NCBI GenBank assembly: GCA_022376925.1
Contig: JAIOJX010000003.1
Location: 34,358,874 to 34,422,873 of the forward strand
DNA length: 64,000 nt
Reading direction: 5' to 3'
Source of the DNA: Tragulus kanchil
Lineage: Eukaryota; Chordata; Mammalia; Artiodactyla; Tragulidae
The notes beneath the pieces are model-generated. The model did not search any database and was not told the DNA's origin. It saw only the letters and a program-made list of their open reading frames with translations. The first letter of the stretch is position 1; each line of letters begins with the position of its first letter. The position numbers and the translations under genes were made by a program. Positions 12,158 to 21,957 of the stretch are shown here, piece after piece.

Positions 12158-12400
12158 TGGCACTTCCTGGTGGTCCAGTGGTTAAGAATCCACCTGCCAA
12201 TACGGGGGACATGGGTTCAATTCCCTGGTCCAGGAAGATTCCATATGGCTCGGGGGAACTAAGTCCATGTGCCACAACTACTGAAGCCTGTGCACCCTAG
12301 AGCCTGAGCTCTGCAACAGGAGATGCCACAGCAAAGAGAAGTCTGCAGTCAACAGCCAGAGAGTAGCCCCTGCTTGTTGCAACTAGAGAAAGCCCGTGTT
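12158..12400 (+). mobile_element. CHR-type SINE, older copy, host of a nested insertion
   Basis: Head CTTCCTGGTGGTCCAGTGG, then GGGTTCAATTCCCTGG (B-box region), then the CHR body CCACAACTACTGAAGCCTG. Its 3' end is interrupted by the younger SINE at 12415-12712. Confidence 0.85.
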
Positions 12401-12726
12401 AAGAAATGAAGACCTGGGGCTTCCCTGGTGGTCCAGTGGGTAAGGACACCAGTTCGATCCCTGGCCTGGGAAGATCCCACATGCCGCGGAGCAGCTGGAC
12501 CGATGTGTCCAATTACCAAGCCGGAGCTCTGTAGCACATGTGCCTAGAGCCGGTGCTCTGCGACAAAGGACGCCACCGGGATGGGAGGCCCGCGCGGGCC
12601 AAAGAACAAAGATGGGTGAAACTAGACAAATGAAAGACCAATGGAAGTGGCCCGCCCACCCCCCTCCCTCCCCATCCCCGCCAAAATAAATAAATAAATA
12701 AATGTAAAAAAAAAGAAATGAAGACC
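12401..12726 (+). mobile_element. Younger CHR-like SINE nested in an older CHR, with 14-bp target-site duplication
   Basis: The element proper is 12415-12712. The flanks AAGAAATGAAGACC at 12401-12414 and 12713-12726 are identical and form a target-site duplication. The body has GGTGGTCCAGTGGGTAAGGA, CTGGCCTGGGAAGATCC, the GATGGGAGGCCCGCGCGGGC block and a C-rich stretch followed by (AAAT)n and poly(A). About 22 bp present in sister copies between GGACACC and GTTCGATCC is missing here. The missing part includes the short palindrome CTTGCAGTGCAAG. Confidence 0.9.
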
Positions 12727-13413
12727 CAGCATGACCAAAATTGACGAATTAATTAAAAATAACTAAAACACCTCTAAGAATAAGGGATATGTTACTAATA
12801 ATTATTATAATAAAAACAGGTAAAACAGTAGGACTGAACTTAACTGCAATTAAGTTCCTAAAAAAGAGATGATGGTAGGTAACATGTTTGGAGTCCTAGT
12901 ATGTCTAAATATGTATTTATTCTACTCTCAGACCCAATTTGGAATAGTGGCAAAATAAAATTTTTGGTTTAAAATCCTTTCACCTTAAGATTTTGATGGA
13001 AAATTTTGACTTCTAATTTCCTATGTTGTTTTTGAGAAATCTGTCGTCACAGTGAATCTATTCTTTATATCTGTAATCTGTTGCTTGTCTTTTGAATGTT
13101 TCTACATCTCTCTTTTTCCTTTCCTTTCCATCTTTTTCTCTTTCTTAGAGTATTAAAGATTTTGTGTTTATCGTTGGTGGTGTGAAGATTCTTGATGATG
13201 TGGCTTGCTTTGGTCTTTTTATTTTTTCATTTACAGGTATCAGGCTGAATATTTACAATATCTTTACAACGCAGATGCAAATGCCTTCAGTTCTGAATCT
13301 TACTTGTATTACTTTTTGATTTTTTTTCTCCATTCTTCCTATTTTCTCTAGATTCTTTATTAATAAAACATTTTATCTTCTCAACTTTTTTTCATTCATC
13401 CACTTTCCATTTC
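12727..13413. other. AT-rich noncoding DNA, possibly old L1
   Basis: T-rich stretch (12960-13400) with the flavour of decayed antisense L1, but no diagnostic block that I trust. Confidence 0.3.
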
Positions 13414-15666
13414 TTTGTCTTTTGATATATTTTCTGGGAAATTTTCTTGTCTTTGTCACTTTCTATTAAATTATCATTTTGGCAATTCTGTTCTTAATTT
13501 ATGCTAGCCTTTTCTTGTTTCTGACTTTTCTTTTTCACAACATTCTATTCTTGTTTTATCAACACATCTTCTTGACTCTCTAATGATACAATTATTATTT
13601 TATTATTGTTATTTAAGTAAATCTTTGTTGTTTACCTACTTTATCTATAGTGGTTTGTATCTGTTAATCCAATACTCCTAATTTACTCCCTCCTCCTCTG
13701 CTCCCTTTGATAACTATAATTTTGTTTTCTATGACTGTGAGTCTGTCTCTGTTTTGTAAGTAGGTTCAGTTGTATCAGTTTTAGATTCCATGTATAAGTG
13801 ATATAATAGTTGTCTTTCTGTGGTTATATTCCTATTCATTTTATAATTTCAGTCTCAGTGAAACCAATGTGGTGCTAAAAATCAGCTCTTGCTCTGACCA
13901 AATTCAACTGATAATGAGATTGCTGGGTATCTGCTGAGGTACAAATTTAGCAAGTGTTTCAGAGGCTACTGAAAATCTAGAGATCAGGCATAAATCCAGA
14001 TCAGAGATCTGAAGCCAGAGAATATTTTAACTTCACAAGATCACTGCTGAGCTATCAAAGCAGACAGCCTCCAGCCTTAAGGGGTGGATCAGAAAGGGAA
14101 TTGGAAAAGAAGTGGGGAGTTTGTAGAGAAAGAAGAAATTCTTTAAGTAAAACATAGACCTGCAGTGTTAGCAGTTGACATTTAAAAAAAATTTAAATGA
14201 TGAGCCTGTGGCTTTAATATTACTGCTCTATCCAGCCCTCTGAACCTTTTTATCATACCTAAAGAATTGTTCATTCATCTTTCAGGAATGCATTAGAGCA
14301 AGAGAGTTTTCCCATAGGCAAAAGCATTATACATATTTGCAAATGTCTTACATAATGATGCGAACACTATGCATAGGGATGTTTTGAAGAAAGGTAGAAA
14401 CAATGCCGCAATTTCCATTCTGTTTCATTAACTATCATGCTCACAAGTAAGGGGAGTGTTCCTTATTGTTTATGCTTTTTTTCAGACATTACAAAGGCTA
14501 GCATTCGAATTCATGGCCCTGCCTGTAAATAGGTACGCTGGTTGTTCATTTGTCTTTTGATATATTTTCTGGGAAATTTTCTTGTCTTTGTCACTTTCTA
14601 TTAAATTATCATTTTGGCAATCAAGCACTTTTCTTGTTTCTGACTTTTCTTTTTCACAACATTCTATTCTTGTTTTATCAACACATCTTCTTGACTCTCT
14701 AATGATACAATTATTATTTTATTATTGTTATTTAAGTAAATCTTTGTTGTTTACCTACTTTATCTATAGTGGTTTGTATCTGTTAATCCAATACTCCTAA
14801 TTTACTCCCTCCTCCTCTGCTCCCTTTGATAACTATAATTTTGTTTTCTATGACTGTGAGTCTGTCTCTGTTTTGTAAGTAGGTTCAGTTGTATCAGTTT
14901 TAGATTCCATGTATAAGTGATATAATAGTTGTCTTTCTGTGGTTATATTCCTATTCATTTTATAATTTCAGTCTCAGTGAAACCAATGTGGTGCTAAAAA
15001 TCAGCTCTTGCTCTGACCAAATTCAACTGATAATGAGATTGCTGGGTATCTGCTGAGGTACAAATTTAGCAAGTGTTTCAGAGGCTACTGAAAATCTAGA
15101 GATCAGGCATAAATCCAGATCAGAGATCTGAAGCCAGAGAATATTTTAACTTCACAAGATCACTGCTGAGCTATCAAAGCAGACAGCCTCCAGCCTTAAG
15201 GGGTGGATCAGAAAGGGAATTGGAAAAGAAGTGGGGAGTTTGTAGAGAAAGAAGAAATTCTTTAAGTAAAACATAGACCTGCAGTGTTAGCAGTTGACAT
15301 TTAAAAAAAATTTAAATGATGAGCCTGTGGCTTTAATATTACTGCTCTATCCAGCCCTCTGAACCTTTTTATCATACCTAAAGAATTGTTCATTCATCTT
15401 TCAGGAATGCATTAGAGCAAGAGAGTTTTCCCATAGGCAAAAGCATTATACATATTTGCAAATGTCTTACATAATGATGCGAACACTATGCATAGGGATG
15501 TTTTGAAGAAAGGTAGAAACAATGCCGCAATTTCCATTCTGTTTCATTAACTATCATGCTCACAAGTAAGGGGAGTGTTCCTTATTGTTTATGCTTTTTT
15601 TCAGACATTACAAAGGCTAGCATTCGGAATTCATGGCCCTGCCTGTAAATAGGTACGCTGGTTGTT
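13414..15666. repeat. Tandem direct duplication C, period about 1120-1135 bp
   Basis: Bases 13414-14546 recur at 14549-15666. Two filler bases sit at the junction. Copy 2 has a net 16-bp shortening near 14622 (the stretch after CATTTTGGCAAT) and one extra G at the GCATTCGGAATTC site near 15620. Otherwise I see the copies as the same. Confidence 0.93.
13590..13850 (-). mobile_element. L1 LINE 3' UTR, antisense (copied at about 14710-14970)
   Basis: GTGAGTCTGTCTCTGTTTTGTAA followed by GATTCCATGTATAAGTGAT and the TCTTTCTGTGGTTATATTCC block identify an antisense L1 3' end. Duplicated by C. Confidence 0.65.
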
Positions 15667-16826
15667 ACAGGATGAAAAAGCTTTATTTCTTAATACAGAT
15701 GTTTCATCTTACAGTTATATTTCTGGTCGTGATTTCTAAGCACTTATATTCAAAATGACTGCTTATTCAGGAAGCAAGACCAATTTTTTTTTTTTAAAGA
15801 TTTATTTATTTATTTACTTTGGGCGGGGGTCGGGTTTGGGAGGGAGGGGAGTGGGCAAGACCAATTTTTTATTGGGATCCAAAAGTATTTTCCATACATC
15901 CTAGAGAGGAATGAAAACTCTTAAATCTCAGCTATAGGTACAAAATGCATTGTCTTTTTATTTACTTATTATGGTCAACTCAGGTTGAAAATTTTATTTT
16001 ATTTTTTTGCAGTAGAACCTTTAATACAATGACTTATATTGAGACTTAGTTGTCAATGTAAAACAAAACAAAACAAAAATAAACAGGAGTCCCCACAGTT
16101 TAGTGCCTGCTTTACATCTATATAAGAGTTTCCCTTTCATTATACCCCAGTTTCTGGCAGCTTATTATGGCCATTGTTTAATTTGTGCTTTGCTTTTACA
16201 AATGACACTTGTACAGGTCTCTTGGGCCTGCTGAGAGAAGCCAGGCCTCTCTCTTTCCCTTGTGTCAATTCTTTTGTGAACCTTTATAATTAGCCACTTA
16301 ACAAATTGAGGGGAATGAACCTTCAGCTCCAAAGTATATCCTGGAGTTAAGTCAACCATATGACAGGCAAAACCGATACATGAAAATCTCCTTAACTCAA
16401 TTGTTGAGTTGCCTCAAGGGTTAAGAGGCATTCTACCAGTAATAGCCTAAAAGAAAAGCCTTAGAAGTGATGTTTTTTTTGATGGTTCACTATCCAAATG
16501 CCTGTTAGCTTTTCCAAGAAACAGCACACATTAGAAAAAGCACATGGTTTGCCATGGCTACTTATTTTTCAAATATTTTGTTTCATGGCAGAAAAATGTC
16601 AGAAGTCTGGCTTTGAAAGAAACGAGATCCTCAGGCTTCAGACTTGCTCATTAAATGTTTAAGAAAGAGAAAAAAAAAGAGAGAGAGAGGAAGGAAGGAA
16701 GGGAGAAAGAAAAGAAGACGGGAGAGAAATAAAAGGCTTTGGGCTGCAGTATTTAGATACAGAAAATGACATCATATATATTAAGATATTCATGAATTTG
16801 TTTTCAGAATCTATAATAGGGACCCT
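15667..16826. other. Mostly unique noncoding DNA
   Basis: Contains the tail-only SINE at 15790-15854 and a purine-rich tract at about 16665-16735 (GA and GGAA runs). A 64-aa frame on the minus strand (16165-16359) has no known motif. Confidence 0.45.
15774..15870 (-). mobile_element. Extremely 5'-truncated CHR-like SINE tail with 16-bp target-site duplication
   Basis: Only about 65 bp of element (15790-15854) is present: a poly(T), (ATTT)n and G-rich stretch that is the reverse of the 3' tail of the CHR-like SINEs (compare 35575-35625). GCAAGACCAATTTTTT occurs on both sides (from 15774 and at 15855-15870), marking a genuine retroposition event. Confidence 0.8.
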
Positions 16827-19075
16827 AAGAGCAGGGTGCTATCATTATGAACTCTTCCCTTTTATTACTAATTAGACTTCTAAATGTGCGTATAAATGTA
16901 CCTCAGAGAGTATGTATTAAAAAGTTGCATATGCATAAGAGGATCATTTCAAATTCATCTTCCAACAAAAACTTCAACTTTGATATTTTCTCATGTTCCC
17001 ACTTATACCACATTAACATAGTCTTTTATATTTAATTTTCTAAATTCCATTGTGATCTTTCTATCAAGGTATTTACTTTGGGGAACTGTCTAATATCTTA
17101 ATCCCCAGTTCACTCGCCAACAATCTAGTATTATCAATTAAATGTGTCCTATTAACCTCAGTGATTCTTTTTCAAGTTAAATGTATATTGCCTCTCATGT
17201 ATACCATGGAATTTATCTAGTTTAGTGGCATATTCAAATCAAAAGTGTATATGATACCTTTTACACAGAACTGGGGAAATATAAATGAAGTTTATATTCC
17301 ATGAGAGTGTAGAATATTTTAATATTAGAAGATAAAAAAAATTAAGATGCTGTAACATAGTTAGATACTGGAATCCTTTATGTCTTGAGGGTAATAAAAT
17401 GAAACACAGTAGCATTTCCATAGTTGTCAGTGAGATAAAATGAAACAGGTTTCACTTCACTCAAGCTTAAAATGTGATTGTAAATACAATTTTTGTTTTG
17501 ATGGTAATACAGATCCCATACATCTTAATTAAAGGCTTAGAGCAGCACACCATTCGTTGGCTATTAAATCCACTGTATAGTCTATTGAACTGGATGGTTG
17601 ACATTGCTTAGTTAAGGCTGCATCTATACGAGATCTGTTAACTCATCCATGCTCACCTACCCTTTTTTAGTTTTCATTGAAGCGTAATTAACAAATATGT
17701 ATACATTCAAGGTTCACAACTTGGTGCTTTGCTGTATGTTGTATATTGTGACATAAACACAACCAAGCCCGTTTAACTTGTCTCTACCTCACACAGCTAT
17801 TATTCCCCCTTTCTTTCCTTCTTTCTTCCTCTCTTCCTTTCTCTCTCTTTCTTTCTGTGTGATGAGAACACTTACGATCTATCTCCTTTGTAAAATCATA
17901 AGTGTACCACACATGACTGTGATCACTGGGCAGTACATCCAACCTCCAAGAGCAGGGTGCTATCATTATGAACTCTTCCCTTTTATTACTAATTAGACTT
18001 CTAAATGTGCGTATAAATGTACCTCAGAGAGTATGTATTAAAAAGTTGCATATGCATAAGAGGATCATTTCAAATTCATCTTCCAACAAAAACTTCAACT
18101 TTGATATTTTCTCATGTTCCCACTTATACCACATTAACATAGTCTTTTATATTTAATTTTCTAAATTCCATTGTGATCTTTCTATCAAGGTATTTACTTT
18201 GGGGAACTGTCTAATATCTTAATCCCCAGTTCACTCGCCAACAATCTAGTATTATCAATTAAATGTGTCCTATTAACCTCAGTGATTCTTTTCAAGTTAA
18301 ATGTATATTGCCTCTCATGTATACCATGGAATTTATCTAGTTTAGTGGCATATTCAAATCAAAAGTGTATATGATACCTTTTACACAGAACTGGGGAAAT
18401 ATAAATGAAGTTTATATTCCATGAGAGTGTAGAATATTTTAATATTAGAAGATAAAAAAAATTAAGATGCTGTAACATAGTTAGATACTGGAATCCTTTA
18501 TGTCTTGAGGGTAATAAAATGAAACACAGTAGCATTTCCATAGTTGTCAGTGAGATAAAATGAAACAGGTTTCACTTCACTCAAGCTTAAAATGTGATTG
18601 TAAATACAATTTTTGTTTTGATGGTAATACAGATCCCATACATCTTAATTAAAGGCTTAGAGCAGCACACCATTCGTTGGCTATTAAATCCACTGTATAG
18701 TCTATTGAACTGGATGGTTGACATTGCTTAGTTAAGGCTGCATCTATACGAGATCTGTTAACTCATCCATGCTCACCTACCCTTTTTTAGTTTTCATTGA
18801 AGCGTAATTAACAAATATGTATACATTCAAGGTTCACAACTTGGTGCTTTGCTGTATGTTGTATATTGTGACATAAACACAACCAAGCCCGTTTAACTTG
18901 TCTCTACCTCACACAGCTATTATTCCCCCTTTCTTTCCTTCTTTCTTCCTCTCTTCCTTTCTCTCTCTTTCTTTCTGTGTGATGAGAACACTTACGATCT
19001 ATCTCCTTTGTAAAATCATAAGTGTACCACACAGTATTGTTAACTGTGATCACTGGGCAGTACATCCAACCTCCA
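16827..19075. repeat. Tandem direct duplication D, period about 1121 bp
   Basis: Bases 16827-17947 recur at 17948-19075. Copy 1 lacks an 11-base block (GTATTGTTAAC) that copy 2 has after GTACCACACA, and the copies differ by one T in a poly(T). The junction shares only AAGAGCAGG-type microhomology. Confidence 0.93.
17660..17940 (-). mobile_element. Old L1 3' UTR, antisense (recurs from about 18780 and 19955)
   Basis: ATTGAAGCGTAATTAACAAAT, then TGTATATTGTGACATAAACA and the downstream CACTGGGCAGTACATCCAAC block resemble antisense L1M-type 3' UTR. It includes a pyrimidine-rich tract (about 17808-17856). Present three times through duplications D and E. Confidence 0.6.
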
Positions 19076-19297
19076 GAACTTACTCATCTTGTACAATTGA
19101 ACCTTTGTACCCTTGATCAACATAGTCTCATTCCTCCCTCCTCTCAGGGCTCTCCCCAACTCTGCTTCTGTGAGTTGACTGTGACTATTTCACATTCCAT
19201 ACTGAAGATCAGTCTCTATTTGTCTTTCGGTGTCTGGCTTATTTTTACTTAGTATAATGTCCTTTAGATTCAGTCATGTTGTTACAAATGACAAATG

Positions 19298-19339
<42 letters not shown>

Positions 19340-19835
19340 CTCTATGTGTGCGTGTATCATTTTCTATGCATCTATTTGTGACATTTACGTGTTTGACTAA
19401 TGTGAATAATGTGGAAATAAACATAAGTCAGCAGCAAAAACCCAAATATCCTAATTTAATTAAAAGAGAAAGAACCGGAAGAGACATTTCTCAAAAGAGG
19501 ACATAAATGGCTAGCAGGTATGGAAAAGCTGCTCAATATCACAAATCATCGAGGAAATGCCAATAAAAACCATGATGAAATAGCAGTTAGGATCTGGTCA
19601 TGTGGTTGATATCAAGAAGAGGAGATAACAAATATTGATGAGGATGTGAAGCAAAGGAGACCCTTGTGGACTGTTGGGGGAATGTAAATTGGTGCAGATA
19701 CTGTGGAAAACACTAGTCTTTTTCCTCAAAAAACTAAAAATAGAACCACCATATTATGTAGCAATCCCACTTCCAGGCATGTGTCAGAAGGAATTAAAAT
19801 TGCCTCGGATGCAAACCCATATATGACTGACAGTG
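18780..19835 (-). mobile_element. Old L1 with 5' inversion around a (TA)n tract
   Basis: 18780-19299 is antisense L1 3' UTR (ACATTCCATACTGAAGATCA region, TTTTTACTTAGTATAATGTCC). After the (TA)n, 19440-19830 is sense L1 ORF2 end (GACATTTCTCAAAAGAGGACATAAATGG; AATCCCACTTCCAGGCATG). The two parts face each other, as in twin-priming inversion. Both parts recur at 19955-20965. Confidence 0.7.
19300..19337. repeat. (TA)n microsatellite, first copy
   Basis: About 19 TA units followed by AATCTCTATGTGTGCGTG. The duplicated copy (20430-20471) is longer and flanked by TTCTCTGTGTGTGTGTG. Confidence 0.95.
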
Positions 19836-20428
19836 TGCCAGGCACTGTCCTATGCACTTAACGTAAATGAATGGGGACTTCCCTGGTGGTCCAGGGGTTA
19901 AATGAACTTCTCTGGTGGCCCAGTGTCCATGGCACTGAGAAGCCACATCGTTTTACATTCAAGTTCACAACTTGGTGCTTTGCTGTATGTTGTATATTGT
20001 GACATAAACACAACCAAGCCCGTTTAACTTGTCTCTACCTCACACAGCTATTATTCCCCCTTTCTTTCCTTCTTTCTTCCTCTCTTCCTTTCTCTCTCTT
20101 TCTTTCTGTGTGATGAGAACACTTACGATCTATCTCCTTTGTAAAATCATAAGTGTACCACACAGTATTGTTAACTGTGATCACTGGGCAGTACATCCAA
20201 CCTCCAGAACTTACTCATCTTGTACAATTGAACCTTTGTACCCTTGATCAACATAGTCTCATTCCTCCCTCCTCTCAGGGCTCTCCCCAACTCTGCTTCT
20301 GTGAGTTGACTGTGACTATTTCACATTCCATACTGAAGATCAGTCTCTATTTGTCTTTCGGTGTCTGGCTTATTTTTACTTAGTATAATGTCCTTTAGAT
20401 TCAGTCATGTTGTTACAAATGACAAATG

Positions 20429-20429
<1 letters not shown>

Positions 20430-20471
<42 letters not shown>
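20430..20471. repeat. (TA)n microsatellite, second copy
   Basis: About 21 TA units. It differs in length and 3' flank from the copy at 19300, one of the clearest between-copy differences in the window. Confidence 0.95.
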
Positions 20472-20473
<2 letters not shown>

Positions 20474-21004
20474 TCTGTGTGTGTGTGTATCATTTTCTAT
20501 GCATCTATTTGTGACATTTACGTGTTTGACTAATGTGAATAATGTGGAAATAAACATAAGTCAGCAGCAAAAACCCAAATATCCTAATTTAATTAAAAGA
20601 GAAAGAACCGGAAGAGACATTTCTCAAAAGAGGACATAAATGGCTAGCAGGTATGGAAAAGCTGCTCAATATCACAAATCATCGAGGAAATGCCAATAAA
20701 AACCATGATGAAATAGCAGTTAGGATCTGGTCATGTGGTTGATATCAAGAAGAGGAGATAACAAATATTGATGAGGATGTGAAGCAAAGGAGACCCTTGT
20801 GGACTGTTGGGGGAATGTAAATTGGTGCAGATACTGTGGAAAACACTAGTCTTTTTCCTCAAAAAACTAAAAATAGAACCACCATATTATGTAGCAATCC
20901 CACTTCCAGGCATGTGTCAGAAGGGAATTAAAATTGCCTCGGATGCAAACCCATATATGACTGACAGTGTGCCAGGCACTGTCCTATGCACTTAACGTAA
21001 ATGA

Positions 21005-21140
21005 ATGGGGACTTCCCTGGTGGTCCAGGGGTTAAATGAACTTCTCTGGTGGCCCAGTGTCCATGGCACTGAGAAGCCCACACATCGCAACTAGAAAGAG
21101 TAAACCTTTTCTTTGCAATCAGAGAAAACCCACACAACAA
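21005..21140 (+). mobile_element. CHR-type SINE head adjoining a second SINE head
   Basis: GGACTTCCCTGGTGGTCCAG is broken after about 30 bp and followed at once by another head-like start, CTTCTCTGGTGGCCCAGTG, then the body GCAACTAGAAAGAG and CAATCAGAGAAAACCC. The truncated version is at 19873-19950 in duplication E copy 1. Confidence 0.6.
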
Positions 21141-21184
21141 CAAAGACCTAATGCAGTACCTGCCCCATGAATCAATATAATCCC

Positions 21185-21320
21185 CCTCACAACCCCATGG
21201 GAGAGATTCTCATATCATCCCCACTCTACAGATGAGGAAACTAAGACCAGTGAGGGTAAGTTCACATAGGCAGAAAGTGGGTGAAACTGGGCTGTGAACC
21301 TAGCTGACTGGCCCGAGTCG
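21185..21320 (-). mobile_element. MIR SINE, antisense
   Basis: CCACTCTACAGATGAGGAAACTAAG, then GTGAGGGTAAGTTCACATAG and the downstream AAACTGGGCTGTGAACC follow the antisense MIR order well. Confidence 0.75.
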
Positions 21321-21439
21321 GTGATTTTGACCCCTGGCCGTGATGGTTTGTTCCCCTGACCTAGTTTCCAGGTCTGTTGCCAAAATTGACTAGTTTTTCA
21401 GTGTCAGATAACTAGTTCAAGAAATCCCTCCAGCAGTTC

Positions 21440-21957
21440 TCCTTGGTGGTGGTGGTTGTTTTCAGTCATTCAGTCGTGTTTGACTCTTTTCAGCCCCATG
21501 GACTACAGCACATCAGGCTCCCCTGTTCCTTACTATCTCCCAGAGTTTGCTCAAATCCATATCCATTGAGTCGGTGATGCTATCTAACCATCTCATTCTC
21601 CGCCACCACCTTCTCCTTTGGCCTTCAGTCTTTCTAAGCATCAGGGTCCGTCCCAATGAGTCGGCTCTTTGTAGCAGGTGGCCAAAGTATTGGAGCTTTA
21701 GCTTCAGCATCAGTCCTTCCAGTGAATATACAGGCTGATTTCCTTTAGGATTGACTGGTTTGATCTCCTTGCAGTTCAAGGGACTTTCAAGAGTCGTTTC
21801 CAGCACCACAATTTGAAAACATCAATTCTTTGGTGCTCAGCCTTCTTTATGGTCCAACTCATAAAGTCACAACCACACATAATTACTGGAAAAACCAGTT
21901 TGACTACATGGACCTTTGATGTGTGATGTCTCTGCTCATTAGCATGCTGTCTAGGTT
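21440..21957 (-). mobile_element. BovB (RTE-type) LINE 3' end, antisense
   Basis: Plus strand runs from CAGTCATTCAGTCGTGTTTG through CATTGAGTCGGTGATGC, CAATGAGTCGGCTC and GTAGCAGGTGGCCAAAGTAT to GTCTCTGCTCATTAGCATGC. This is the reverse of the BovB 3' region. BovB is a non-LTR retrotransposon known for horizontal transfer between reptiles and ruminants. The Bov-tA tails in this window derive from the same family. 5'-truncated; only the end of the reverse-transcriptase polyprotein is left. Confidence 0.85.
21513..21809 (-). pseudogene. BovB ORF2 C-terminal fragment
   Basis: The minus strand keeps 98 codons open through the region that encodes the end of the BovB protein. Recognisable are ETTLESPLNCKEIKPVNPKG and later RMRWLDSITDSMDMDLSKL, both typical of the BovB C-terminus downstream of the reverse transcriptase. 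It lacks the catalytic domains and stops just after NRGA, where related copies read on. A relic, not an active gene. Confidence 0.8.

Larger units (their letters stand above)
18823..21087. repeat. Tandem direct duplication E, period 1131 bp
   Basis: Bases 18823-19950 recur at 19955-21087, with a filler of about 4 T at 19951-19954. It overlaps duplication D, so the pyrimidine tract and L1 block exist three times. Copies differ in (TA)n length and its flank, and by a 3-base gap near the end. Confidence 0.93.
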
